Positions 37,060-46,622 of a stretch of DNA of 64,000 nucleotides are shown one piece after another (positions within the stretch are counted from its first letter, which is position 1; every line of letters starts with the position of its first letter). Made by a program: the position numbers and the translations under genes. Origin of the DNA: Alcaligenes ammonioxydans (GTDB lineage Bacteria; Pseudomonadota; Gammaproteobacteria; Burkholderiales; Burkholderiaceae_B); assembly GCF_019343455.1 (NCBI RefSeq), contig NZ_CP049362.1, forward strand, positions 124,001 to 188,000. The letters run 5' to 3'. The notes beneath the pieces were generated by a model that was not told the origin of the DNA, searched no databases, and saw nothing but the letters and a program-made list of their open reading frames with translations.

Positions 37060-37320
37060 ACGCTCTCATTGGTTATTTCGGCGCAGTTGCCGCTCTTGAT
37101 GGGGTGCCAATGGATGGAGGAAACGGACCATACAATCGATGTATCTCAGTTCGTATGGCTTAGACCGACTGGAGCAAAGATACCAGAGTAATTCACTTAC
37201 CGTTGAACGGATATCTTCAATCTTAAAATAATTTAGTACGACGTATGGATGATACAAATGGCGCACGATCCGACTGTGCACGATAAGGTTTAACGTCAAT
37301 GGTGTGGAGGGCAGCAGTGG
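37060..37320. other. AT-rich upstream region of the decarboxylase cluster
   Basis: No supportable gene. This stretch is visibly richer in A and T than its surroundings and lies directly before the first antiporter, so it probably holds the cluster promoter. No regulator gene is beside it. Confidence 0.4.
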
Positions 37321-37414
37321 CGTTAACAGGATTGAGTGGACAAGGGTGTGATCAGATTAGACTGCCCCGATAATCCCAGGCATGTCAGGCTTACGATTTG
37401 AGCATGAGGGGTAG

Positions 37415-37548
37415 TCCATGAGTACTCAGTGTTTTTCCCCCTTGAATTCAAGAAGGAGGCCGTTCGACAAATCGTTGCCTGGGGGTATTCACTGGCAGAG
37501 GTTGTTGCCCGGATCGGCGTGTCGGCCCATCGCCTTGCTAGGTTGTAG
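37415..37548 (+). mobile_element. IS3-family OrfA N-terminal remnant
   Basis: The plus strand reads EFKKEAVRQIVAWGYSLAEV then VARIGVSAHRLARL before a TAG at 37546, the helix-turn-helix start of IS3-type OrfA (EFK.EAV.....G....EVA..LGVS...L). The remaining OrfA and OrfB are missing. Confidence 0.8.
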
Positions 37549-37599
37549 TCGTGATAAGGCCGTGAGGCCCGATAATTCGGAGAAACACGCTACCGAACT

Positions 37600-37960
37600 T
37601 GTCGAGGCCAAGCGCGGTCTTCTGCCTCTGCGGGTCGGCATGCGATCCTCACATTCTCGCAGCTATGCGCCCACGCCTTAGACTGCGCTCTGGCTCTTGG
37701 CATGCGTGCTGCCCACCCAGTGGGCAGGCAATCCACCATCGCGCTTGAGGGCACCTTGTCCCTGAATCTAGAAGGTTTGATAGATAGTTTCGTGAGAGAT
37801 GCGCACCGATTTATCCTCCTGAAAATCGATCGGAAATCGGTTGGCAATCTGTGCGGGCGACCAGCCCTTTACCCATTTGTGGTCCCCGCGATGTGGTTTA
37901 TTCCATCCATTAAGCGGCGGCTGCCGAGAGTGTTCGATCTCACACTGAAGCACCTATGCG
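37600..37960 (-). mobile_element. IS30-family transposase remnant with stop and frameshift
   Basis: The minus strand encodes GWSPAQIANRFPIDFQEDKS and RISHETIYQTF, then a stop. It continues as IQGQGALKRD and in another frame as RMPRARAQSKAWAH and RPAEAEDRAWP. All are parts of one IS30-type DDE transposase in order, so this is a decayed copy. The 5' and 3' ends are absent. Confidence 0.82.
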
Positions 37961-38113
37961 ATACCTAACCGGAAAAGCAGCGGCGCACACGGTGGTCGAA
38001 ATCAGGCCTAACCTGCCCCGTCCTACTTTTCATGGCGCGGCATGATCCCGCAAAAGGCTTGATAGCAGACATTTTTTAGGAGCGAATGGAGATGGCCTCT
38101 TGAGTCGCCCACG

Positions 38114-38137
38114 AAAAACCCGCCTTGTGGGCGGGTT
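38114..38137 (-). terminator. terminator downstream of leuA
   Basis: AACCCGCC-TTGTG-GGCGGGTT hairpin with T5 on the minus strand, about 110 bases after the leuA stop. Confidence 0.8.
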
Positions 38138-38247
38138 GCGGGCAGAGCGACGATAAGCCGGGCTGCGAAAGCGGGTCAGGCGCGGCCGGGATAGACCGGG
38201 CGGGCGCTGGAGCGGGATCACCCCTCCAGCGACGACATGAAGACGAT

Positions 38248-39948
38248 TTAGGCCGTCGTGGCTTCAGCTTCCTGCTGGGCGCTGGTGTGGCGGTTGACGG
38301 CGCTCAGGATTGCCAGGAAAGACGAGGTCACGATATCGGCGTGGATACCGACCCCGAAACCCGAGGGGCTGTCGCCGATACGCATTTCCACGTAAGTGGC
38401 GGCGCGGGTCTCAGCGCCCGAGCCGATGGCGTGCTCGTTGTAGTCCATGATCTTGATCGCCAGGTCCAAGGCATTCACAAAGGCAGAGATCGCGCCTTCG
38501 CCCGAGCCTTTCAAGGTGCGTACCTGGCCGTCGTGCTCAACATCCACTTCAATGGTGAATTGCTGGCCACTGTCGGCATGAGGCTGGCTGATGATGTTGT
38601 GCTTGAGCAGCTTGTAGTGTTTTTTGCAGTTCAGGTACTCAGACTCGAAAATGCCGTATACGTCGGCCGGTGTCACTTCCTTGCCGGTGGAGTCGGTCAC
38701 GCGCTGAATGGCGCGGCTAAATTCGATTTGCATGCGACGTGGCAAGACCAGACCGTGTTCCTGTTCCAGCAGGTAGGACACCCCTCCCTTGCCGGACTGG
38801 CTGTTGACGCGGATCACCGCATCGTAGCTGCGGCCCAGATCGGCCGGGTCGATGGGCAGGTAAGGCACTTCCCAGAGCTCGTCGGATTTTTGCTGGGCCA
38901 GGCCCTTTTTGATGGCGTCCTGGTGGGAGCCGGAGAACGCGGTAAAGACCAGATCACCGGCGTAAGGGTGACGTGGATGGACTGGCAACTGGTTGCAGTA
39001 CTCGGCGGTGCGGCGCACTTCGTCGATATCGGAGAAGTCCAGCTCAGGGTCCACACCCTGGGTGTACAGGTTCAGGGCCAAGGTGACCAGGCAGACATTG
39101 CCGGTACGCTCACCGCTACCGAACAGGCAGCCTTCAATACGATCCGCGCCAGCCATTACGGCCAGCTCAGCTGCTGCCACGGCAGTGCCACGGTCATTGT
39201 GCGGGTGTACGCTCAAGGTGACGTTGTCGCGTTGTTCCAGATTGTTGTGCATCCATTCGATCTGGTCGGCGTACATATTGGGCGTGGTGGCCTCAATGGT
39301 AGCGGGCAGGTTCAAAATAACGCGCTCGTCCTTGGCCGGACCCCAGGTCTTGACGACGGCGTTGCACACATCCAGGGCAAATTCGGGCTCGGTGGTGCTG
39401 AATACTTCGGGCGAGTACTCGTAGCCCCATTGGGTTTGCGGGTACTTGGCCACTTCGTTTTTGACCAGACGCGTGCCGGTCAAGGCAATTTCCTTGATCT
39501 CGTCTTTACTCAGGTTAAAGACAATCTTGCGAAAGGCAGGAGCGCAGGCGTTGTACAGGTGAATGATGGCGCGCTTGGCTCCTGCGGCCGCCTCGACCGT
39601 GCGTTTGATCAGGTCTTCACGCGACTGCGTCAGCACAATGATGGTGACGTCGTCGGGAATGCGGTTCTCGTCAATCAGCTTGCGAACGAAATCGAAGTCG
39701 GTCTGCGACGCGGAAGGGAAACCGACCTCGATTTCCTTGAAACCGATTTTGACGAGCTGCTCGAAAAAGCGCAGTTTACGAGCCACATTCATGGGTTCGA
39801 TCAAGGACTGATTGCCATCGCGCAGGTCAGTGCTCATCCAGATGGGCGCTTTGGTAATGCGCTTGGACGGCCAGGTGCGTTCAGCAAAGTCGCGATCAAA
39901 GGCGACAAAAGGACGATACTTTTGAGAGGGGTTTTTCAGCATTGCCAT
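38248..39948 (-). CDS. leuA: 2-isopropylmalate synthase
   Basis: Protein of 566 residues of the long LeuA type. The catalytic TIM barrel shows [27 protein letters not shown] and metal-binding [15 protein letters not shown], with a C-terminal LeuA dimer/allosteric domain (about residues 430-560) for leucine feedback inhibition. It condenses acetyl-CoA with 2-ketoisovalerate, the first step of leucine synthesis. AGG lies seven bases before ATG 39948. It stands alone, with leuCDB not adjacent, and is preceded by a probable leader peptide gene. Confidence 0.96.
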   Translation of the reverse strand: MAMLKNPSQKYRPFVAFDRDFAERTWPSKRITKAPIWMSTDLRDGNQSLIEPMNVARKLRFFEQLVKIGFKEIEVGFPSASQTDFDFVRKLIDENRIPDDVTIIVLTQSREDLIKRTVEAAAGAKRAIIHLYNACAPAFRKIVFNLSKDEIKEIALTGTRLVKNEVAKYPQTQWGYEYSPEVFSTTEPEFALDVCNAVVKTWGPAKDERVILNLPATIEATTPNMYADQIEWMHNNLEQRDNVTLSVHPHNDRGTAVAAAELAVMAGADRIEGCLFGSGERTGNVCLVTLALNLYTQGVDPELDFSDIDEVRRTAEYCNQLPVHPRHPYAGDLVFTAFSGSHQDAIKKGLAQQKSDELWEVPYLPIDPADLGRSYDAVIRVNSQSGKGGVSYLLEQEHGLVLPRRMQIEFSRAIQRVTDSTGKEVTPADVYGIFESEYLNCKKHYKLLKHNIISQPHADSGQQFTIEVDVEHDGQVRTLKGSGEGAISAFVNALDLAIKIMDYNEHAIGSGAETRAATYVEMRIGDSPSGFGVGIHADIVTSSFLAILSAVNRHTSAQQEAEATTA

Positions 39949-40080
39949 GGGGATACCTGTCGGACAAAAAGTGTGGATTACTTCTTGCCGTCACCAGCGA
40001 TTGCAGCATTTACGTAGGCCGGTGGCGGCACAAATGACGTAGATGTGGCTGAGTATTGGCTGCCGAACTGCCACGGGACA

Positions 40081-40233
40081 CTAGGCCCGGCAACCGGACG
40101 CTAGTAGTAGCAGGCAGGATAGGCTGGAGACAGGGGCCGAAAAGCGGCCTTCACGCACGGAACGCGACAAGGCTGCTTCAGCGGCGGGGCTGAAACCTTG
40201 GCATGCGTAGGAGGATGGGCGTGCGTAAGTCAT
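40081..40233 (-). CDS. candidate leucine-rich leader peptide upstream of leuA
   Basis: A 50-codon frame on the minus strand contains CTG CTA CTA CTA (four leucines, three of them the rare CTA codon, at 40113-40102) seven codons before its stop. Right after it, GCCGGG and CCCGTGGC can form a hairpin (40091-40070), while GTGGC can pair instead with GCCAC at 40049-40045. Consecutive control codons followed by competing hairpins are the hallmark of transcription attenuation of leucine genes. Weak points: no clear ribosome site before the ATG, and no GC hairpin directly followed by T's; the only T5 run is near 39970. The actual start may be further in. Confidence 0.5.
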   Translation of the reverse strand: MTYARPSSYACQGFSPAAEAALSRSVREGRFSAPVSSLSCLLLLASGCRA

Positions 40234-40272
40234 GACCGTAAGTCAAACACAAAAAAAACAGGAAGGCAAGCG

Positions 40273-40827
40273 TTACGCCTGCGGTTCATGGCGTTCGTAG
40301 TCGGCTTGAAGCAGGCGACTTTGCTGCTGAGCCAGTTCTATTTTGCCAAAGCGACCGGCACGCAGTTCGCGATGGGCGCGTTGTAAATCACCCACAGTCA
40401 ACGGGCTGCGTTGGTCGGGCCAGGTCCATAAAATGACTTCCCGAGCCGGGCGGCTGAGGGATCGGGCCAGTTGGGCCACCGTAGCCTCGTCAATAATGCG
40501 TTGCTGGTTGCGTCGCATGACCGCTTGTACGAAGCCATACAAAAGATAGGCAATAATGAGGGTTATGACGCCCACGACCGTCCACCAGAAAAACGGGTTG
40601 TATTGCTTGATCAGCGCCAGGTTCTGAATGCTCAGGGCCTGCAGGCCGGAGTAATCCAGACCACGCCCAAAGCTGATAAGACGGTTGAGCAGGTCCCACC
40701 AGATAATGGCGACCACGATAGTGACTACGGTGCAGATAATAGTGGCCGTGGCGCACAGTTTGAACAGTGTGTTGCGCAGAGCCTGACTATCGTTGGCGGT
40801 GGGTGTCTGGGCGTTGTCAGTTTTCAT
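40273..40827 (-). CDS. conserved membrane protein of unknown function
   Basis: Protein of 184 residues with two membrane helices (about residues 25-47 and 80-103) and a basic cytoplasmic C-terminal part with WTWPDQRSPLTVGDLQRAHRELRAGR. Not recognised beyond being a small membrane protein. It is divergent from rpoN with only 16 bases between the two start codons, so each promoter must lie inside or across the other gene's start. Confidence 0.75.
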   Translation of the reverse strand: MKTDNAQTPTANDSQALRNTLFKLCATATIICTVVTIVVAIIWWDLLNRLISFGRGLDYSGLQALSIQNLALIKQYNPFFWWTVVGVITLIIAYLLYGFVQAVMRRNQQRIIDEATVAQLARSLSRPAREVILWTWPDQRSPLTVGDLQRAHRELRAGRFGKIELAQQQSRLLQADYERHEPQA

Positions 40828-40843
40828 GGAAACGATTGTACCT

Positions 40844-42229
40844 ATGCTTACGCGTCAGTCACTAGATTTACGCCAGCAGCAAACGCTGGTTTTGACGCCG
40901 CAATTGCAACAGTCTATTAAAGTGTTGCAGCTATCGGGTGCCGAGCTGGAGCAGGAATTGGCTCAGGCTTTGCTGGAGAATCCGTTGCTGGAGCGTTTGG
41001 ACGTGCAGGCGGATGTCGCCGCCGATCCATTGCCGGAAGCCGTTTCGGGTGAGGCGGAATCCTCGTGGGCGAGCCTGGAGTTTCCAAAGCATCTGGGCGA
41101 CAAGGAGGACCCGGACTGGACGCCGGAGTCGGCCATGGATCAGGACCTGGTGGCTTACCTGGTCGAGCAGTTGGGCTTGTTGCGTTTGAGCGACCGTGAC
41201 CGGGCCTTGGCGCAAATCTTGATCGAAGAACTGGACGATAACGGCTACCTGCCGATGTCACTGGACGAGGTGCTGGCGTGCCTGCCTGCCGAGCTGGGCA
41301 TTGATGACAGTGACTTGCGCTGCGCACTGGCCCACGTGCAATCCCTGGACCCCGCCGGTGTCGGCGCTCGGGACCTGTCTGAATGTTTGAGCTTGCAACT
41401 GCTGCACCAGGCCAGACAGCTCGAACCCGCCTTGCTGGAGTGTGCCCTTTATCTGGTGCGCGAGCATGTCAGCGTCCTGGCCTCTCCCAGCCAGTTGCGA
41501 CAGCGTTGCGCTGGCCGTTATTCGGCTGAACTGGTTGAGCGTGCCCATCATCTGGTCTTGAGGCTGGACCCCAAACCGGGCCGTGCCTGGACGCAGAATG
41601 TCTCGGCTTATGTCGTGCCCGATGTGTTGCTGGTTCGGGGCAAGGACCGCTGGCAAGCGGCCCTCAATCCCTTGGCTGTGCCACGGCTGCAATTGGTCAA
41701 GCTGCACGACTATGACATCGAGACACACCCAGCCTTGTTGGCGGAACGGCAAAAGGCCACTGGCCTGCTGCGCAGTGTGAACAGCCGCTTTGTGACGATA
41801 TTGCGGGTGGCGCAAGCGATTGTGCAAATGCAGCAGGACTTCTTTACCCAGGGCATTGCCGCCTTAAAACCCATGCAATTGGCGGATCTGGCAGCAGAGT
41901 TGGATTTGCACGAGTCCACGATCTCACGTGCGACGCGGCAAAAGTACATGCAAACCCCGCATGGCGTGATGGAACTCAAGCAGTTCTTTACCGTGGGCTT
42001 GAGCAGTACGGACGGCAAAGCCGATATGTCGGCCGCCTCGGTACGAGCCCAGATTGTGCAGATGATTCGCGAAGAGTCGCCTGCCAAGCCTTTGTCGGAC
42101 CAGCAGATTACCGATCTTTTGCAGGCCCAGGGCTTGACGTTGGCACGCCGCACGGTAGCCAAGTATCGGGAGGCGGAAGGGTTGGCCCCGGCTTCACAGC
42201 GCAAGATGCGGGCAGCTGCCGGGGTTTAG
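40844..42229 (+). CDS. rpoN: RNA polymerase sigma-54 factor
   Basis: Protein of 461 residues. Region I is LDLRQQQTLVLTPQLQQSIKVLQLSGAELEQEL, the core-binding and helix-turn-helix domains follow (LDLHESTISRATRQKYMQTPHGVMELKQFF), and the RpoN box is ARRTVAKYRE near the end. It directs transcription that needs enhancer-binding ATPases, such as nitrogen regulation and flagella. ATG 40844 begins MLTRQSLDLRQQQ, the family start; ATG 40826 is also in frame. Unlike many proteobacteria, no lptB or hpf gene sits beside it. Confidence 0.96.
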   Translation: MLTRQSLDLRQQQTLVLTPQLQQSIKVLQLSGAELEQELAQALLENPLLERLDVQADVAADPLPEAVSGEAESSWASLEFPKHLGDKEDPDWTPESAMDQDLVAYLVEQLGLLRLSDRDRALAQILIEELDDNGYLPMSLDEVLACLPAELGIDDSDLRCALAHVQSLDPAGVGARDLSECLSLQLLHQARQLEPALLECALYLVREHVSVLASPSQLRQRCAGRYSAELVERAHHLVLRLDPKPGRAWTQNVSAYVVPDVLLVRGKDRWQAALNPLAVPRLQLVKLHDYDIETHPALLAERQKATGLLRSVNSRFVTILRVAQAIVQMQQDFFTQGIAALKPMQLADLAAELDLHESTISRATRQKYMQTPHGVMELKQFFTVGLSSTDGKADMSAASVRAQIVQMIREESPAKPLSDQQITDLLQAQGLTLARRTVAKYREAEGLAPASQRKMRAAAGV

Positions 42230-42330
42230 CTGCGAGGGCCGCGTATCTGCCTTCGTGGGGCGATTGCGGTGACGATCCGGCGCTGACACGTGCTGGCCTG
42301 CCTCCTGCCAGACGCATGCCGGGGCGTTTC

Positions 42331-42975
42331 CTAGCTGAACAGCCAGGGCTCCTGCCGTTTGCGCTTTTCCTCGTAGGCCTGGATCATTGCCTGCTTTTGC
42401 TCGGTGATGCTGATGTCATCCAGGGCCAGTAGCAGACGGCGTCGGCGTTCGGGCTCCACGTGGAAAAGGATGGGTGGTTGGGGGCCGCTCAGCGTGCAAG
42501 CCTGTAGATCCACTGTCCATTCATCCCAGGGATGACGGGCGACGGTGGCAAACAGGGCGTCTACCTGAGCGGTACTGAGCGTTATGGGTAATAAGCCATT
42601 TTTAAAGCAGTTATTGCGGAAAATGTCGGCAAAAGAAGGCGCAATCAGTACGACAATGCCCAAATCCTTCAGCGCCCATACCGCGTGCTCGCGGCTGGAG
42701 CCGCAGCCAAAGTTCTCCCGTGTCAGCAAAATACGCGCTCCTTGCGCACTGGGCTGATTCAGGCAAAAACGGCTGTTCGGCTCGCGTTCGGCCCGTGGTT
42801 TGCCCGGATAGCCGATGTCAGCGTATCGCCAGTTGTCAAAGGCATAAGGGCCAAAGCCGGTGCGTGACAACGAGGTCATATATTGCTTGGGCAAAATGGC
42901 ATCGGTATCCACATTGGCGCGGTCCAGTGCAATCAGGCGCGAGCGTACGGACGTAAATGCGGTGTTGAGGCTCAT
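42331..42975 (-). CDS. LeuD-type dehydratase small subunit (isopropylmalate isomerase or citraconate/maleate hydratase)
   Basis: Protein of 214 residues of the aconitase swivelling domain family: [62 protein letters not shown] 42975 overlaps the leuC-type stop as ATGA, so the two subunits are made together. It lies in a catabolic operon with a CoA-transferase and a lyase and without leuB, so its substrate may be citraconate/(R)-citramalate or maleate rather than isopropylmalate. The family call is firm; the substrate is inference. Confidence 0.88.
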   Translation of the reverse strand: MSLNTAFTSVRSRLIALDRANVDTDAILPKQYMTSLSRTGFGPYAFDNWRYADIGYPGKPRAEREPNSRFCLNQPSAQGARILLTRENFGCGSSREHAVWALKDLGIVVLIAPSFADIFRNNCFKNGLLPITLSTAQVDALFATVARHPWDEWTVDLQACTLSGPQPPILFHVEPERRRRLLLALDDISITEQKQAMIQAYEEKRKRQEPWLFS

Positions 42976-44384
42976 GGGGTCTCCCAATGTCGGATATCAA
43001 CCAGGTGGCCCGCAATTGCGGCTGCGGCGGCCATGGCCGGACTCATCAGGTGGGTGCGCCCCAAGGCGCCCTGCCGCCCTTCGAAATTGCGGTTGGAGGT
43101 GGAGGCGCAGCGCTCGCCCGGCTTTAAGCGATCCTCGTTCATGCCCAGGCACATGGAGCAGCCTGGCTCGCGCCATTCAAAACCGGCTTGCATGAAAATC
43201 TGGTCCAAGCCCTCTTGCTCGGCCTGACGACGCACCAGACCCGAGCCGGGGACCACCAAGGCTTGCAGCACGGTGCTGGCCACGCGCTTGCCCTTGACCA
43301 TGGCGGCCGCACTGCGCAGATCCTCAATGCGCGCATTGGTACAGGAACCAATAAACACCCGGTCTATGGCGATACCCGCCAGCGGCTGGCCGGCCTGCAA
43401 AGCCATATAGTTCAATGCGCGTTGCGCATCAGCTTGTTTGCCCGTGGCGGCGGTCAAGGGGTCAGGCACACGCTGGTCGATGGCCAACGCCATATCGGGG
43501 GAGGTTCCCCACGTAACAGTGGGGGCGACCTGCGTGGCGTCGATCTGCAAGTGCTGATCGTATTGGCAGCCCTCATCGCTGACCAATGTGCGCCAGTACG
43601 ATTCCGCCTTGTTCCAGGCTTCGTCTTTCGGTGCCAAGGGACGACCGCGCACATAGTCCAGAGTCTTGTCGTCCACAGCGACCAGGCCAATACGGGCACC
43701 CGCTTCGATCGCCATATTGCACAAGGTCATGCGCCCTTCCATCGACAAGGCGCGGATGGCAGGGCCGGTAAATTCAATGGCACAGTCCCGCCCGCCATCC
43801 GCGCCCAGGCGGGCAATGATGTGCAGGATCAGATCCTTGGCGGTGCTGGTGGCTGGCAGTTCGCCTTGCACATCTACTTGCAGGCTGCGCATGCGTTTTG
43901 CGGCCAGACATTGCGTGGCCAGAACATGCTCCACCTCGGAAGTGCCAATGCCAAAGGCCAAGGCCGCAAATGCGCCATGCGTGCTGGTATGGGAATCGCC
44001 GGCCACGATGCTGGAACCGGGCAAGCTCATGCCCTGTTCGGGTCCGATCACGTGGATGATGCCTTGGCGCTCGTCATCCAGCCCGAAGTAGCGCAGCCCA
44101 AACTCCCGGCTGTTGATCTCCATCTGGTCAATTTGCGCCTGGGCCAGGGGGTCTGCCAGACGCTGATTGCGGCGACGAGTGGGCACGTTGTGGTCGACCG
44201 TGCTCAGTGCGGTTTCCGGGCGACGCACGTGACGCCCGGCCAGACGCAAACTCTCGAAGGCTTGCGGACTGGTGACTTCGTACAACAACTGGCGGTCTAT
44301 GTAGATCAGATCATGCTCATCGTCTAACGCTGCCACGCGATGTGTATCCCAGAGCTTTTGAAACAGGGTGCGGGCGGGGTTCAT
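42972..44384 (-). CDS. LeuC-type dehydratase large subunit, Fe-S (isopropylmalate isomerase or citraconate/maleate hydratase)
   Basis: Protein of 470 residues. Aconitase-family iron-sulfur cysteines are in [13 protein letters not shown] and [14 protein letters not shown], with [32 protein letters not shown]. It closely follows housekeeping LeuC in these blocks. Its ATG overlaps the stop of the HMG-CoA lyase-like gene (ATGA). Enzymes of this fold hydrate isopropylmalate, citraconate or maleate. The operon context argues for a catabolic diacid. Confidence 0.88.
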   Translation of the reverse strand: MNPARTLFQKLWDTHRVAALDDEHDLIYIDRQLLYEVTSPQAFESLRLAGRHVRRPETALSTVDHNVPTRRRNQRLADPLAQAQIDQMEINSREFGLRYFGLDDERQGIIHVIGPEQGMSLPGSSIVAGDSHTSTHGAFAALAFGIGTSEVEHVLATQCLAAKRMRSLQVDVQGELPATSTAKDLILHIIARLGADGGRDCAIEFTGPAIRALSMEGRMTLCNMAIEAGARIGLVAVDDKTLDYVRGRPLAPKDEAWNKAESYWRTLVSDEGCQYDQHLQIDATQVAPTVTWGTSPDMALAIDQRVPDPLTAATGKQADAQRALNYMALQAGQPLAGIAIDRVFIGSCTNARIEDLRSAAAMVKGKRVASTVLQALVVPGSGLVRRQAEQEGLDQIFMQAGFEWREPGCSMCLGMNEDRLKPGERCASTSNRNFEGRQGALGRTHLMSPAMAAAAAIAGHLVDIRHWETP

Positions 44385-45286
44385 GACGGGGACACCTTCA
44401 AGGCATAAGCCGGGCCGGCTTTGTGCAGACGACTCTGAATCGGCTCGTGGGTCAGGGCGGCGATTTCTTCAGCCATTGCTTGCAGCTTTTCCAGATTCAA
44501 ACCGGTTTCCACGCCGCTGATCTGGAACATATGCGCCAGATCTTCCAGGCTGGCATTGCCGCTGGCACCCGGAGCATAAGGGCAGCCGCCCAAACCGGCC
44601 AGTGCTGCATCGAAACGACGCCCTCCTTCGCGGTACGCCGCCCAGGCATTGGCCAGCGCCAGACCGCGGGTGTCATGAAAATGGCCGGTGACGCCCTGCT
44701 CGCCATACAGGCTCAAAGCGGCTTGGGTCAGGCGCTCTACATCCACGGGCGAACCCATGCCGGTGGTATCGCACAGGCTGACGGAGCTGGCTCCCATACG
44801 CTGTACTTCTTGCATCAAGGCAATCACGTGTGCGGAGGCGACGGAGCCGCTAAAGGGGCAGCCAAAAGCGGTGGACAGGGACACGTTGACGGGCGTGTTG
44901 CCCGCTGCTTCCAGGACCTGCTCCAACTGGGCCAGTGATTGCGCAATCGTCATGCGCAGATTGGCCTGGTTATGCGCTTCAGAGGCCGAAAATACAAAGT
45001 TCAGCTCATCCATACTGGCCGCTAAAGCCCGTTGCGCACCGCGCAGATTGGGAACCAGGGCGGTGTAACAGACGTGAGGGTCGCGTGCGGTCAGGCTGGC
45101 CAGCTCGTCGGCATCCGCCAGGGAGGGAATGGCTTTGGGCGAGGTAAAGGATGTCAGCTCGATCTTGCGCACGCCGCATTCAGGCAGGGCGTGCGCGATA
45201 CGCAGCTTGTCCGGGGTAGGCACCCAGCGCGGCACGATTTGCAGGCCGTCACGCAAGGTGACGTCGCTGATCAATACGGTACTCAT
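44381..45286 (-). CDS. HMG-CoA lyase-like enzyme (candidate (R)-citramalyl-CoA lyase)
   Basis: Protein of 301 residues of the HMGL-like TIM barrel family: DVTLRDGLQ with the metal-binding aspartate, [14 protein letters not shown] and the cysteine signature [14 protein letters not shown]. Members cleave 3-hydroxy-3-methylglutaryl-CoA or citramalyl-CoA. In Chloroflexus the (R)-citramalyl-CoA lyase belongs to this family and lies beside a CaiB-type transferase, as here. It could also serve leucine degradation, whose cluster in this window lacks a lyase. The ATG overlaps the preceding stop by 4 bases. Confidence 0.85.
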   Translation of the reverse strand: MSTVLISDVTLRDGLQIVPRWVPTPDKLRIAHALPECGVRKIELTSFTSPKAIPSLADADELASLTARDPHVCYTALVPNLRGAQRALAASMDELNFVFSASEAHNQANLRMTIAQSLAQLEQVLEAAGNTPVNVSLSTAFGCPFSGSVASAHVIALMQEVQRMGASSVSLCDTTGMGSPVDVERLTQAALSLYGEQGVTGHFHDTRGLALANAWAAYREGGRRFDAALAGLGGCPYAPGASGNASLEDLAHMFQISGVETGLNLEKLQAMAEEIAALTHEPIQSRLHKAGPAYALKVSPS

Positions 45287-46494
45287 TCCACGATTCCTTG
45301 TTCACGCAGTGTTCGGCAGCGCTCCGGGCTCATGCCCAGTTCTTGCAGGATGCTGTCCGTGTGTTCGCCCAACTCCGGCCCCAACCACTGGGTGGCGCCG
45401 GGGCTGCGGCTGAGCTTGGGCACGATGCCGGGTATGGTCAGTTCCTGGCCGTCCTCCAATGTGTGTTTTTCCAGCATGCCGCGGGCCTGGTAGTGTGGGT
45501 CATTCAGAATGTCGGCAGCAGTGTAGATGCTGCCGCTGGGAACTTCGGCCTGCTCCAATGCCGTCAGCACGTCGGTCAGGCTGCGAGCGCCGGTCCAGTC
45601 GCCGATGGTCTGGTCCAGCATGGCGCTGTGTTCCACGCGTCCGGCGTTGTCCGACAGGCGTGAGTCGCTGGCCAGATCGGGGCGGCCCATGGCCTGCATC
45701 AGGCGAATGAAGATGGCATCGCTATTGGCCGCAATCACCACCCACTTGCCGTCACCGGTAGGATAGGTGTTGGAGGGGGCAATGCCGGGCAGGCTCGCTC
45801 CGGTGCGTTCGCGTTGATGACCGTTCAGTTGATAGTCCGGAATCAGGCTTTCCATGATGGCAAAGACCGATTCGTACAAGGCCACATCAATCATTTGGCC
45901 CTGCCCGCCTGACTGATGCAGATGGTGCATGGCCAGCAGCGCCCCAATGGTGCCGTACAGCGAAGCCAGCGTATCGCCCAGGCTGACACCGGCCCGTACG
46001 GGAGGACGATCCGGGTAGCCGGTGCCATAACGCAGGCCGCCCATACATTCTGCGATGGCTGCAAAGCCGGGGCGTCGGTGATAGGGACCGTCCTGCCCGT
46101 AGCCGGAGACGCGCACCATGATCAGGCGCGGGTTCAGTGCATGCAGTGTTTCCCAGCCCAGACCCCAGCGTTCCAGCACGCCGGGGCGAAAATTCTCAAT
46201 AACGATATCGCTTTGCAGGGCCAGTTCACGGGCAATGTCCTGGCCTTCGGGCTGGCGCAGGTCCAGTGCAATGGAACGCTTGTTGCGGCTTTGCACGCGC
46301 CACCACAGGGAGGTGTCCTTGTGCAGTTGCCGCCAGCGGCGTAGCGGGTCGCCCTTGCCGGGCGGTTCAATCTTGATGACATCGGCCCCGAATTGGGCCA
46401 GCAGGCTACCGGCATAGGGGCCGGCAATCAGTGAGCCCAGCTCCAGGACTTTGATGCCTTTGAGCGGGGGGGCGGTAAAGCTGTTTTTATCCAT
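45283..46494 (-). CDS. CaiB/BaiF family III CoA-transferase
   Basis: Protein of 403 residues. The fold is shown by LIAGPYAGSLLAQFGADVIKIEPPGKGDPLRRW, with the conserved catalytic aspartate region VALYESVFAIMES and the typical NRNKRSIALDLR-like block (SRNKRSIALDLRQPEGQ). It would move CoA from succinyl-CoA or a similar donor to a diacid such as (R)-citramalate. GGAGG eight bases before ATG 46494 sets the start. It is the first gene of a four-gene ATGA-coupled set and lies after the TRAP operon terminator, so it needs its own promoter or read-through. Confidence 0.9.
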   Translation of the reverse strand: MDKNSFTAPPLKGIKVLELGSLIAGPYAGSLLAQFGADVIKIEPPGKGDPLRRWRQLHKDTSLWWRVQSRNKRSIALDLRQPEGQDIARELALQSDIVIENFRPGVLERWGLGWETLHALNPRLIMVRVSGYGQDGPYHRRPGFAAIAECMGGLRYGTGYPDRPPVRAGVSLGDTLASLYGTIGALLAMHHLHQSGGQGQMIDVALYESVFAIMESLIPDYQLNGHQRERTGASLPGIAPSNTYPTGDGKWVVIAANSDAIFIRLMQAMGRPDLASDSRLSDNAGRVEHSAMLDQTIGDWTGARSLTDVLTALEQAEVPSGSIYTAADILNDPHYQARGMLEKHTLEDGQELTIPGIVPKLSRSPGATQWLGPELGEHTDSILQELGMSPERCRTLREQGIVE

Positions 46495-46593
46495 TTCTGT
46501 TTCCTCCAATGATTGATTCTGGAATAGAAAAAGAAAGTGGAAAAGCAATGAAATATTATGCTGCCATCGTAAAAAACGTGGATGGAAGATAAA

Positions 46594-46622
46594 TAAAAAC
46601 CCGCATGAAGCGGGTCTTTTTT
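46594..46622 (-). terminator. terminator between the TRAP genes and the CoA-transferase gene
   Basis: ACCCGC-ATGAA-GCGGGT stem with T-rich flanks on both sides; on the minus strand it is followed by TTTTTATTT. It begins at the dctM stop codon. Confidence 0.75.

Noticed and set aside
38125..40017. Open frame of 630 codons on the plus strand
   Set aside because: It is the exact shadow of leuA, with low-complexity translation and no family pattern; leuA has all catalytic motifs.
40081..40233. Small lipoprotein (entericidin-like) because of LASGC near the end
   Set aside because: The cysteine is only three residues from the stop, so no mature lipoprotein would remain; a leader peptide is more sensible.
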